Under the pieces are notes generated by a model that worked only from the letters and a program-made list of their open reading frames with translations, was not told the origin of the DNA and ran no database searches. The position numbers and the translations under genes are program-made. A stretch of 64,000 bases of DNA from Notolepis coatsorum (Eukaryota > Chordata > Actinopteri > Aulopiformes > Paralepididae), in NCBI GenBank assembly GCA_963971535.1, contig OZ020592.1, positions 58,874,324-58,938,323 on the forward strand. Direction: 5' to 3'. Positions 21,063 to 31,450 of this stretch are shown here, piece by piece. Position 1 is the stretch's first letter; every line of letters starts with the position of its first letter.

Positions 21063-22033
21063 CTGAGAGCAGAGAAAGAGAGATCAATCAACGCTCCCCC
21101 TTCTCCTCCATCTTGCACCACCCCCCACAATGCTGAGTGTGAGTGGGGGGTGAATACATGGGAGGAATATTAAGTGGGGAACTGGGGATATTAATGGTAG
21201 GCGAGTCGTGCATATTCGAAAAGTAGGTGTGACGGACACTTTGATTCATGTTCATGCGAAACATTATTAATATGTCAGGCAGAGAACTGATGTCTTTTAA
21301 AAAATGATAGATTTACTGTGTCTCACACACTGCATCTGGCTAATTGTGCCCAGCAGGAGAAAAAAAAAAGCTGATTCACTCAAAAGAGAGCAGAGCTGTC
21401 TTAAATCAGTCTCTCTAGAGATTATTGATGCAAACTAGGCTTGGCTACATTAAGGCCATTTGATTGATGTATACCGTCCCTGTTAATTGGATTAAAAAAT
21501 AAATAGGAAAGTGCATACATAATTTCATGAGATGTAAACAAACTGCAGACGGCTGTCATCACAACATGACAACAGCGGTCAATGGAGCCCCGGACAAAAA
21601 GCTCCAAATAACCCCAAAGCAGCTCGTCAATTCCTGCAGTTGTTTGAGGTGGTTTATGTCAATTAATTTGTTATTAAGTAACATTAAGAAAATCTCAACA
21701 ACTGATGTGTACATGAAGATCATAGGTTGATTGGAAGCACACCTTAAATGTATAATCTGTAATGCCATCAAACAGCGACCTCTAGGCAAAGGCTTGGTAT
21801 TGCACTTTGTTTACTTCAGGAGTCTAGTAACAGACCTCCCTTGGCAGAGCTTGACGTTTGGCCAGCAGTAGCAACCCCTCCCCTATACCCACTGGGTGAT
21901 TGAATGAATGAATGAAAACTTTATTTAACAGATTGCAGAATTGGTACAATACAGTACGGCTCAATACACACAATTGTTAAGGGGATGCAGACCAGAGAAA
22001 GACGTTTGTCTTGTTTACATCAGGGTCCCCCAT

Positions 22034-22254
22034 TTTTTTTTTTTTTTAAACTTCATTTTTTAGCGTTTATCGCTTTTTCTGGTCAAGCATGACCGACAGA
22101 AACAGGTTGAATGGGATATAGATCAGGGGAAGACACTCTGAGAAAATACGGCGAGTCCGGGAGTCGAACTCGTGTACCCCAGATCCGTGACGAGCACGGT
22201 TGTCCCCGACGCTGAAATAGCGCAGAGATACGCGGTGAGCTACGGGAGCTCGCC
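22034..22254 (-). mobile_element. tRNA-derived SINE with 13-bp duplication
   Basis: CAGGGTCCCCCAT flanks it at 22021-22033 and 22255-22267. On the minus strand the head reads GCGAGCTCCCGTAGCTCACC and carries box B GAGTTCGACTCCCGG. The tail is poly(A). It was inserted into the LINE at 21904-22795. Confidence 0.85.
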
Positions 22255-22285
22255 CAGGGTCCCCCATTTTCAATTCATAGTGGGG

Positions 22286-22512
22286 GTGACAGTGGCTCGG
22301 GAGGTAGAGCAGTCGTCTGGTGGAACCGATGTTCCTGGTTTGATTCCTGCTCCTCCCGTGCAGCGCGTCGAAGTGTCCTTGAGCAAGACACTTAACCCCT
22401 AATTGCTCCCGATGAGCAGGTTGGCACCTTGCATGGTTGCCTCCGCCGTCGGTGTGTGAATGTGTGAGTGAATGGGTCAAATGTGAAGAACAAATTGTAA
22501 AGCGACTTGGAC
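22286..22512 (+). mobile_element. tRNA-derived fish SINE with conserved core
   Basis: The head reads GTGGCTCGGGAGGTAGAGCA with box B GGTTTGATTCCTGC. The core GAGCAAGACACTTAACCCC is followed by GGCACCTTGCATGGTTGCCT and CCGCCGTCGGTGTGTGAATG. The tail reads TGTAAAGCGACTTGG. This core occurs in many teleost SINEs. Confidence 0.85.
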
Positions 22513-22525
22513 TTCGTTGGACTTC

Positions 22526-22572
22526 GTTTTCCCGTGATAACAAGATAATTATTGTGTTATCACGAGAAAACA
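22526..22572. repeat. Palindrome GTTTTCCCGTGATAACA / TGTTATCACGAGAAAAC
   Basis: The 17-bp arms surround an AT-rich centre. A related sequence recurs at 23031-23118, where the GTTATCACGAGAAAAC unit appears with GTTTTCTCGAGATCGAGAAA. It is probably a small fold-back repeat. Confidence 0.6.
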
Positions 22573-22918
22573 AATTAAATCTGATTAATTTATTTCAGGG
22601 GGGTACATGACATACAGGTATACACAGTACTGTTACATTTGCGACATACAAGATATGCAAATATACAGTACTGTTTAACAGAAAATATACATACGATGGG
22701 GAGGAAACTGTACATTAGGAGGGGGTGGGAGGGGTTTGGACATACAGGGGGCAGTTTCGCGTTGCAGCCTCCCATAGCCAGGTGCTCTTTGAGAGCTCAC
22801 TTTGAGGCACATTAATGTGTATATATATTATCTGTAACAGCAAGGCATAAAGCTATTTCAGCCTGTGTCAGGCCTTGATTGAAGAGATATGTGACGCGGT
22901 GATCAATATCCTCCTGTT

Positions 22919-22975
22919 TAGCCCCTTTCGTGACTGTGATGCACCGAGTGCATCATAGTCACGAACGGGGCTACC
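22919..22975. repeat. Hairpin of 26-bp arms
   Basis: TAGCCCCTTTCGTGACTGTG then ATGCAC pairs across a 3-bp loop (CGA) with GTGCATCATAGTCACGAACG then GGGCTA. There are two mismatches. The arm sequence also occurs inside the hAT element at 18392-19034 (about 18620). Confidence 0.75.
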
Positions 22976-23561
22976 TGCTCCTCTGACATCACTGAATGAT
23001 GTTTCCTGCAGTGATTTAATATAGACTATCGTTTTGTTTTCTCGAGATCGAGAAAATTATCGCGTTATCACGAGAAAACAAATTAAATTAACTCGTTAGT
23101 CGTTATCACAGGAAAACGGAGCAAATAAAATGTATGAATGTACGGCCTCTCAGAGCATATTACTGGACACTACAAATAAATGCAGTGTAAATACACCGGA
23201 TTTAGCAAGGATGCTAATTTTCATTCGCAGTCCCCACACAAAGCATAAAAAACGAAACATGCAGGCAGTGAGACAAGGCATAAAAACATACATACAGAAA
23301 AAAATACAAGGTATAAAGTGTGCACTACAATACTATTTGACTATACATGGTCACAGGTTTGGTTGTCGAGTAACCATTTTTTTTTAGATTGAATTTAAAA
23401 GATGGAAATGATGTACAATCTCATATGGTCAGTGGTAGATCATTCCAGATTAAACAGCCCTGGACTGAGAGGGTGTTTTTAGCAAAGGCGGTTTGCTGGC
23501 CGGGCAATGATATATACATACAGTGAAAATATATATACATACTGTATATTTAATACACATG

Positions 23562-25850
23562 TTAACACTTTGAGTGCCAGCTATTAGCCGCAGCCGCCTG
23601 TTGCAACGCCACCAGTAGATAGATAGGGATCCGTCACCTTGTTTGTAGAGCTATAACTATATTCTATATTATAGCTATGGATACAATACCATGGTCATTT
23701 GACAGTAAGAACCTTCCATTCAAGATGCAAAAAAGAAATCATTTTTTCATCCATACGTTCCCGTTTTATACCGTGGTGAATATGAGTGTTTTTTCTGAAT
23801 GATCCGGGCTAATTCCTGGGAGGCTGGTTATAACCCGCAACGTGTATTATACTAAATCCATTGGTGTTTCGTCCCTACACACGCTACAATTAAAAAATCA
23901 AATGCATATGATAGGTATTATGTTTCATCATGCATGCATGAAAGGGGGGGGTTTGATGCTTTGATCGCCATCAACGGCATACGTTGTGGACTAACGTTAC
24001 ACACACACGGTCAGATCGCATTGAAAACATGCTTGGATCAACGCAAGATTGATATCATATAGCCCTTACCTTCACTAGGATGTACCCCAAAAAGAATATT
24101 CCAATTATCTGATCGCCATTCCAAGTATTGATGTCCATCGTGTCGCCAACATAATCCACCACACATCATGAATCGGGAGTATTTGATTATTCTCAATCCG
24201 AGCATTATAATAACCGCTCGTCTTGCCCGGAGAAAAATAGCCGACCCGGACGCGTGTACCACTTCCGCAACTTATTTGATTTCCGGGGTTGGCCTGATTG
24301 GCCGCGACGGCCACGTGACGCGCGTGGCACGCCCCCGCGGCAGGATGAGAGAGCGTAGATTTAGCTGTGTATCATTTAATCATTTAATATTTGAAAGGCA
24401 TACATTGTTGTCATACAGAAGTACAGAATACTTTTATCCAAAATGCTTCTTACTGTTACACTGTTAGAGACTGTGCTAGACAAATGAATGACTAATTCGG
24501 TCTGAAATAACGTAACTAATAACGTTAGTAAGCACTGCTTATATGCTTATTATGTCTGCGGGGTACAGTAAACGTTTCTCCCGGTACATTCTGAAGAGCA
24601 CACCGCTGTATGTTGGAGAACCAGCGGTCTTCCGCTCCTCCTCACTCGAGTGAGAGCAAAGCCGTGAGAGGGGGGCGGCACCTCGGCACAGCTCAGCCCT
24701 GTGTGAGACGCGAGCAGGAAGGAGGAGATGGGAGTCCTTCCAATCGGAATATGTTGTTTCTTTACACATATGTTGGATTATGAATATGTCTTTATAGCTA
24801 TGCTGCCAGGCTGGAATATGTTGTTTCTTTACACATATGTTGGATTATGAATATGTCTTTATAGCTATGCTGCCAGGCTGGTCCGCGACCCTCCGTGCTG
24901 CGATCACCAGCGGGGAGAATATGCTCACGCGAGCGGCATCGCTGAGCTCTGGTGACGGTCTTATTGGGGCTTATGCCGAGAAGCAGTAACACAACATTGC
25001 AACTGTTGTGTTACTGCTTTCTGACCGAATTAGTCATTAATTTGTAGCTATAAGACATATTCATAATCCAACATATGTGTAAAGAAACAACATATTCCGA
25101 TTGGAAGGACTCCCATCTCCTCCTTCCTGCTCGCGTCTCACACAGGGCTGAGCTGTGCCGAGGTGCCGCCCCCCTCTCACGGCTTTGCTCTCACTCGAGT
25201 GAGGAGGAGCGGAAGACCGCTGGTTCTCCAACATACAGCGGTGTGCTCTTCAGAATGTACCGGGAGAAACGTTTACTGTACCCTGCAGACATAATAAGCA
25301 TATAAGCAGTGCTTACTAACGTTATTAGTTACGCTATTTCAGACCGAATTAGTCATTCATTTGTCTAGCACAGTCTCTAACAGTGTAACAGTAAGAAGCA
25401 TTTTGGATAAAAGTATTCTGTACTTCTGTATGACAACAATGTATGCCTTTCAAATGTTAAATGATAAATGATACACAGCGAAATCTACGCTCTCTCATCC
25501 TGCTTTCGCCAACGGCAGCGCGCTTGCCGCTGCGGCTGCCGCAGGGGCGTGCCACGCGCGTCACGTGGCCGTCGCGGCCAATCAGGCCAACCCCGGAAAT
25601 CAAATACGTTGCGGAAGTGGTACACGCGACCCGGACCCATATAATCGACGCACAGCCGAAGATACAAGTTTCAAAGGGTGCTCGATACCACCGCCTGGGA
25701 GGATCTGGCCGGTACTGCACCTTTGGAGTCCCAGTATGCCTTTTACAGGCAACATACAGCTCCCTGACATTGAATAGGGTATTCAAATCGAAAAAAAAGG
25801 AAAAACGACCCAGAAACAAGAATTCTCATTTATGGCACTGAAAGTGTTAA
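23562..25850. mobile_element. TTAA-target element F carrying a long-inverted-repeat element
   Basis: It starts TTAACACTTTGAGTGCCAGC and ends GGCACTGAAAGTGTTAA. The interior is collinear with element C. The 1.4-kb element 24252-25627 interrupts it between 'agccgacccggac' and 'ccatataatcgacgcac', which are adjacent in C. On the minus strand at about 24063-24120 it carries the family's exon-like block (YLEWRSDNWNILFGVHPSEG) ending at a GTAAGG donor. Confidence 0.85.
24252..25627. mobile_element. Mutator-like non-autonomous element with ~550-bp inverted ends
   Basis: The ends are GCGTGTACCACTTCCGCAAC and its exact complement GTTGCGGAAGTGGTACACGC, apart from one base further in. The arms run about 24252-24800 and 25045-25627 and are nearly identical. 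The right arm has a GC-rich insertion of about 38 bp near 25510. GACCCGGAC flanks both sides (24243-24251 and 25628-25636). A 9-bp duplication with inverted repeats of hundreds of bases is typical of Mutator-like elements. The 76-codon open frame in each arm (24539-24769, 25075-25305) is one sequence seen twice. No transposase. Confidence 0.8.
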
Positions 25851-25875
25851 TCAAAAGAGAGTTGTATTACAAGAT

Positions 25876-26231
25876 AAGGCCTAACAAAATTAATAGTTGG
25901 TTTCAGGTTGGTTGTCAGTTTGGCCATGGGTAGGTAGGGAATTTATTTTATTTAATTTTTTTATTTTATTCTTTCCCACGGCGACTATGGATAGGGAATT
26001 TCTTTATTTAATTAAAATGTTCACAACAACATGGATGCATGTACTCTGCCAGCATGTTTAATATCCATAATACTAAATGTTTGACTAAGATTTCTATGAA
26101 ACTATATTCTAAAAAAAAAAGAAAGAATTTTTTTTTTTTTTTTTTTAAACTCATAAAATATATTGGGTCGCACCTAAATCGGCAGGGTCGGTCGGCAACC
26201 TGAAACCAACTATTAATTTTGTTAGGCCTAA
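25876..26231. repeat. MITE with 33-bp terminal inverted repeats
   Basis: GGCCTAACAAAATTAATAGT continuing TGGTTTCAGGTTG at the left is matched exactly by the reverse complement at 26199-26231. The interior is AT-rich. It is about 200 bp from lzts2 coding exon 1, inside intron 1. Confidence 0.75.
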
Positions 26232-26433
26232 AGACAAAAATGACATTGTAATTTGTACTGGAAAAACAATACTCTCAAATACCATTATACCGTCAAAACT
26301 AAGACAAATATTGTGATATATTATTTTAGGCTTATCACCCAGACTTAGGTGGATGTATCCGTTTTCCATTGTGGCAGAAAACATCTCACATTCTGTGTGT
26401 GAAGAAACGTGAAGTAGTGCCTTAAAACCTCAC

Positions 26434-26961
26434 CTTCTCTAGTTTCCCTGACACAGGGATGAGTTTGGGGGGAGGTCCTCCTACGTTCCCGTTCAGCCCC
26501 GGCCCGTCCCGAGCCTCGTCCACTTCGCTCCCAGGACTGGTCGGCGTCACGTGGTTGTCGTTCCAGTCGCCCACGTAGTCGTCGTTCAGATAGGTGTAGT
26601 TCGCGACCCCGCCCTCTTTATCCACGCTCTTGCTGGAAGATGTGGAGGTCTTCCTCTTGGCCGGCGGGGTGCGGCTCAGCAGCATGGAGTCCTGTTGGGG
26701 CGAACTGGAGCCCAGGCAGGTGGTGGCGCCCGGCGTGGGCCGCCGGATCCTCGCTCCCAAGTGGCGGTCGTGGCAGGCGGTCGGGCGGGTGGCGATCAGG
26801 CTGCTGACGGAGCCCATCGCCTCCAGAGAGGAGGAGGAGGAGGGGGCGGCAGCGTTGGGGGGAGAGTGGGGAGCGGAGGGGTGACGGCCGCGGGCTCCTC
26901 CTCCGCTGAGGCCCGGCGCGTGGTGCTCAGCAGATACGGGAAGGGCCTGAACAAGGGCCAT
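26434..26961 (-). CDS. lzts2: lzts2 coding exon 1 (start codon)
   Basis: Residues 1-176. The start MALVQALPVSAE agrees with the LZTS2 N-terminus, and a second in-frame start opens MGSVSSLIATRP, the motif at the start of LZTS1. ANYTYLNDDYVGDW and SPGSEVDEARDG are further LZTS2 landmarks. The exon ends GPPPKLIPVSGKLEK at donor GTGAGG in phase 0. Upstream, acceptor CTGTCTCTTCCAG at 26989-27001 shows that a 5' untranslated exon lies further right. The LZTS2-type N-terminus, as opposed to LZTS3 or LZTS1, decides the paralogue; whether it is teleost copy a or b cannot be told. The full reading frame is 699 codons, close to the roughly 670 of human LZTS2. Confidence 0.96.
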
Positions 26962-26988
26962 GGAGGCAGCTCAGTGGGCCCCCTCGCT
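26962..26988 (-). other. lzts2: lzts2 5' UTR portion of coding exon 1
   Basis: Twenty-seven bases between the splice acceptor (AG at 26989-26990) and the ATG. The short leader contains an in-frame-independent TGA and no upstream ATG. Confidence 0.75.
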
Positions 26989-27071
26989 CTGGAAGAGACA
27001 GGAGACACGCGGTTAGTGTCATTCAGAGAGAGCAGGTTTATCAGACACTAAAAGAGCTAAATAATTGTGCC

Positions 27072-27235
27072 CAGAGAAGTCGTGTAGTGGTTCATATCCC
27101 GCCCTGTGGAACCACATGTACCCACTGCTGGTCCGGGATAAAATCCTGCCTGAACCATCTCTCCTGTGTGTCCCCTACTCAGTCTCCCTCTCAGCCTTCC
27201 TACTGTCTAAATAAAGAAAAAGTACTATTTTCACA
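27072..27235 (+). mobile_element. tRNA-derived SINE
   Basis: The head is AAGTCGTGTAGTGGTTCATA with CCCGCCCTGTGG. The body CCACATGTACCCACTGCTGG is followed by a CT-rich stretch and the end CTACTGTCTAAATAAAGAAA. The design matches a known type of fish SINE. It lies about 80 bp upstream of the acceptor of lzts2 coding exon 1. Confidence 0.6.
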
Positions 27236-29062
27236 AGTGTTAAACATCCTGATTCTGGCTCGGCCATGTCAGCTCTTGTTATCATGGCTCATGCGGTGTT
27301 GGAATTTCGACCAAGCGCACAAACAAGCGGTGTTATGAATCTCCACCAGAGGGCGCTTTCAAAGACGTCTCATCACTCCAGGACAGGACCACACAGCGAC
27401 TCTATCACAGAGGCGAAACGGGAGATGATATAGATCGAAGCGTACAGATATCCTACAGGAGCCATCGGGGGCCACACACGCACAGAAGGACAGGCCAGAT
27501 CATTCATCCAGTCCATTCAAGCAGCACAAAGTGGGCCTGAGGCGTCCTGCCTGTGATGCATGAGACAGCGAAGGCACAGGGTCTTCTTTTCATCTACGTC
27601 TACGAGATGCAAAATGGCTCCCGACATGCCAGCTATTTCCTACTGACAGCAACAAAGGCCACGTCTCCTCGCATTTCATCCGCCTCATCTGGTAAGTGTT
27701 GTGGTAAAAGTCCCTCAAAAGGGAAACAAGCAGCCAAATACTGTAAGAACCAAACAAAAGTCCTAATGATTTGGTAATGATTTTGTAATGCTGTAGCTGT
27801 TGAGATTACCAACAAAATGCTGGTCTTTACTGGTGCAAATAGAAAATAAATCACATTATTTAGAGATAAGAGTGCCACAAGCAAATGCACACACACACAC
27901 ACACAATACAGTGTGCTTGAGAGACGAGAGCCATAGATAGACTGTGACATCATTGATTTGTCCCACGGCAAACCATCTGGTATCACTGTATCAGAGTAGA
28001 GAACAATCGCAGAAGGGGTGTCACTGAGTGTCGCTCACTGACAGGAGATTAGCGCTAGAACCAGCTGTGTGCTAAATACATCATCCTCATCCTCATGAGT
28101 CACTGAGGATGTCCACCTGACAGGTGTGTCCCGTTTCCAAGAGCCTCATCTCCTCCGATGGGTCACTTTAAGCTGTGAAGTCTTTTAACAGTTATAGAAG
28201 GTCGTCCAAGACAGGATGAGCTACTGGTATTGTGTGCGGTACAAGTACTGAAGGATATTAGCAGTTTCCCCAGCGCGCCACTCATGCCCTTGTATTGAAT
28301 CCTAGAACTGTTCTCTCTTGAACCTCCTCTACTTTGCCTCCTTCTCTTGTTTTTCCGGCTTTTCCGGCCAGATAAAATACCCGGGGGAAAGGAGCCGCCC
28401 GACCTCGACAAATCACTGGCCAAGGTGGTGAATAAGATGGATATAAGGCCGGTAGTGTGCCGCCAGGTAGCCAACCCTTATTACCAAACCCCTGCCAGCC
28501 TGGAACCAGCAGGCCTCAACACTGCCAAGCCCCTGCCAGCCTGGCACCACCCTGCCAAGAGGGCCGGCAGCCTACTGAGGTTTAATTGGGATTATCTCTG
28601 ATTATTACTCAGACTTTAATTAGTAGTGCTGCTCAAAATCAGTGTGATCCCTACTACTAATGCATTCATAATAACTGACTTTGGGAGAAAAATCGGACCA
28701 TACAATATGGCATCCTAATATTTGTCGAGTACAATAGTGTACAAAAAACACAAACAAAAGATTCATGCATGTTGTACCACATACACAATGATATTCTGTG
28801 TAGTCTGTAATCAGGAAATGTAATGATGTATTTTCCACACGAAAAAAGCACACTTAACTTCTGCACAATTCAATCACTGTATTCACCGCCACAATCAAAT
28901 TGACCTACAAATCACCTCAGCTCAAGTCAACAGTGTATAAACGGGTTATTTGGAGGCAGGATTAAGCATGGTCCAACTGAACTGAGCCTGTGGGCTGATG
29001 CTGAGGAGAGTCAATGCATGCAGAGCAAGGCTAATTAGTCCATGGCCATGTTTGATTCACTT
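27236..29062. other. lzts2 upstream intron or flank, nothing certain
   Basis: Mostly unique-looking sequence with a CA tract at 27888-27904. A GC-rich tract at 28460-28575 has repeated CCCTGCCAGCCTGG phrases. No exon of lzts2 can be demonstrated here. Confidence 0.35.
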
Positions 29063-29395
29063 AAAAAGGAACACTCCCAACATTTTGGGAAATACAGTAA
29101 ACTTACTTCTCATCTTCTCCAGTCAATTATGTCAAGTTGCATGAGCTAGGCTAGCAGACCCATACTGCTTCCAGGCCTTCTGCTAAACTAGGCTAGCTGA
29201 TCCCTACTGCTTCCAGTCCTTCTGCTAAGCTAGGCTAGCTGATCCATACTGCTTCCAGTCCTTGTGCTAAAATAGGTTAGCATGCACCTGCACCTCTCTC
29301 TGGGGCTACTGGACACAAAGAGATGAAACTGATATCAATATCTTTGTCTTGACTCTGGGGAAGATGGGAAATAAATGTATGTCCCCAAATTATTA
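29063..29395. repeat. Dispersed fish repeat with three ~51-bp tandem units
   Basis: It opens AAAGGAACACTCCCAACATT then TTGGGAAATAC. At 29137-29285 there are three tandem copies of CATACTGCTTCCAGTCCTTC with CTAGGCTAGCTGATC. Both parts are hallmarks of a common teleost dispersed repeat. Confidence 0.6.
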
Positions 29396-30241
29396 TTATG
29401 TTTTATAGTTTAAAAATACCCTGGAAGAGACTCATTCTCATTTAATCCGACAATACGGCACCTTGTTGCAGTTTGGTGCATTGGTGAGGATGGGTCATTT
29501 GTGTGACATGCTGTGAGCTTTTTAACGCCCCATCAATGTCTGATCATTAGATGTGAATGAGACCCAGGTCCTCTGCCCTCCAGTCTTCCTCACTACAAGC
29601 CCATATAAGAAATAGAAACATACAGCGATGTCCAGTGAAGCTTGTGACGTGTCCTACAGAGCAGCTTTGTCAAGACATACTATTAGAAGCCCTCGTTCTC
29701 TCCGTTATCAGTGTTTCCCATACATAGATTTATTTGTGGTGGCTCACCACAATATCAGAGACCCACCATAAACAGATTCCCCTGACAGTCACAGAAACAT
29801 ATTAAAAGGTTAATTCCAACTTCACATTGTTCCTTTGTGAAATTGTTGGTGAATATGCACCTGCACCACAAGCTCAGAGAGAGAACCCTTAAATGTGTGG
29901 ATGTGAAATCTGTCTCAATTAGGGATGTCCGATATTATCGGCCTACCGATATTATCGGCCGATATCGGCATTCAAATGTGATATCGGAAAATATCTGTAT
30001 ATATTTTTTTTCTATAACTTTATTTACCCAGGCAAGCAAGTAAGAACAAATTCTGATTTTATTTATTGTCAAAAGTATGCATAATGTTGTGTTAATTTCA
30101 CATAAAGAGATATGTAATGTTAATTACCTGAAATTATAAAAAAAAATTGGGGGGGGGGGGGGGGGGGGACCCTGCATATATCGGTATCGGTTGATATCGG
30201 TATCGGAAATTAAGAGTTGGACAATATCGGTATATCGGTAT

Positions 30242-31000
30242 TAGTGTTGTCAAAAATATCGAAGTATCGATACATATCGATACTGAATATTTAAAACGGC
30301 TTCGATACTCATTTCCCGAAGTACCGATTCCTGCAGAATCGGTACCAGCTGGCGAGTGTTCTACCGCAAGTTGTTGACGTGCTGTTCAGAGCGCTCAGCG
30401 CGCTTGCCCCCCGGCTCCTCCGAGTCCAGCCCTCCCCCTCACAGAGTCACAGAGAGCCGTCTTCTTCAGTTAGTAAACAAACATTTTAGCTGAAGATGGT
30501 AAATGCAGAGCCTCCGCAACTTGTGCTCGTCGATAAAGAAAACAGCAGAAGTGCTGTTTGGAGGTACTTCGGGTTTCAAGTAAACAACGAAGGACAAGCT
30601 ACAAATGCCCCAATGCTATTTGCAAGCGGTGTTAGAGCAGTGCCAGCGCCGATCTCCATAGAGAAATGAAAGAGGTTCGTGACAGCTGCTCTTTCAACGT
30701 CACTGTGACTGAAGCATTAAACCATTAACTCTAGTTTAATACATGATACGTTGTCTACTGATGGCGCATAATATCAACAGCTGATTCGTTGTAACGTTAC
30801 AGCTACCAGCTCCGTTAGCTACTGCTAGCTCCGTTAGCTTTAACTGCATGGAAACGGAGTAACGTTAACGTTTAAACGTTATGTCGAGGTCATACAATAC
30901 TACAGTCGACATAAGGTTAACGTTACCCCGTTTCCATCAAGTGTTTAAATAGCAGCAATCTTGTTGAAAATGTAACGTTACTAAAATGCTCCGAGCATAG

Positions 31001-31039
<39 letters not shown>

Positions 31040-31284
31040 CTTTAAATAAAAACGAAACGGTTACTAACTGTAATACAAACAGTTCAGTTTGTCAGGTACA
31101 TGCAACACAGATTACAGTGTTTACATCTGTCTGCTTGAGAAAATACCATGTTCTGCATTTGCAATAAAAATGATTGAAGTGAGATGAACAGTTATTTTTA
31201 AATGTGTGATCTAAAGATAAACAAAGGGTTTTAAAATTGTTATATGTATCTTCTCTTATAGTACCAGAGAGAAGCTAAATTTGT

Positions 31285-31332
<48 letters not shown>

Positions 31333-31412
31333 GATATCGAAATAATATCGAAGTATCGATACTTTTCAAGGTATCGTATCGAAGTCGAAATTCCAGTATC
31401 GTGACAACACTA
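30242..31412. mobile_element. hAT element (inner), 1171 bp, perfect 8-bp duplication
   Basis: It starts TAGTGTTGTCAAAAATATCG and ends GTATCGTGACAACACTA. ATCGGTAT flanks both sides exactly (30234-30241 and 31413-31420). It contains a remnant of the transposase first exon (30496-30635), a (CT)n run at 31001-31034 and an (AT)n run near 31300. Confidence 0.9.
30496..30635 (+). pseudogene. Remnant of a hAT transposase BED zinc finger
   Basis: From an ATG at 30496 the frame reads KENSRSAVWRYFGFQVNNEG, the start of a BED-type zinc finger (aromatic WRYF motif). One frame shift later the CxxC knuckle (AICKRC) is still visible before a stop. BED fingers bind DNA in hAT transposases and in host ZBED proteins. 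The rest of the transposase is missing, so this is a relic. Confidence 0.75.
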
Positions 31413-31450
31413 ATCGGTATAGGTAAAAAAGCCAATATCGAGCATCCCTA

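Larger units (their letters stand above)
21904..22795 (-). mobile_element. 3' end of a LINE, interrupted by two SINEs
   Basis: On the minus strand it matches the LINE at 36263-37003: the AGGCTGCAA...CGAAACTG block, the run of 'CTCCTAATG' and 'CTCCCCAT', and a 3' end of GTTAAATAAAGTTTTCATTC with ATTC repeats. It is 5'-truncated near 22795. SINEs at 22034-22254 and 22286-22512 interrupt it. It lies in lzts2 intron 1. Confidence 0.75.
29920..31450. mobile_element. hAT element (outer) hosting a second hAT
   Basis: It starts TAGGGATGTCCGATATTATC and ends CCAATATCGAGCATCCCTA. The flanking 8-mers are GTCTCAAT (29912-29919) and GTCTCCAT (31451-31458), 7 of 8 matching. The terminal regions are dense in CCGATAT/ATATCGG motifs. 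Without the nested 1.17-kb element and one copy of its duplication it is only about 350 bp, a MITE. Confidence 0.85.

Noticed and set aside
24539-25305. Two identical 76-residue proteins on opposite strands
   Set aside because: They are the two arms of one long inverted repeat, with no family match.
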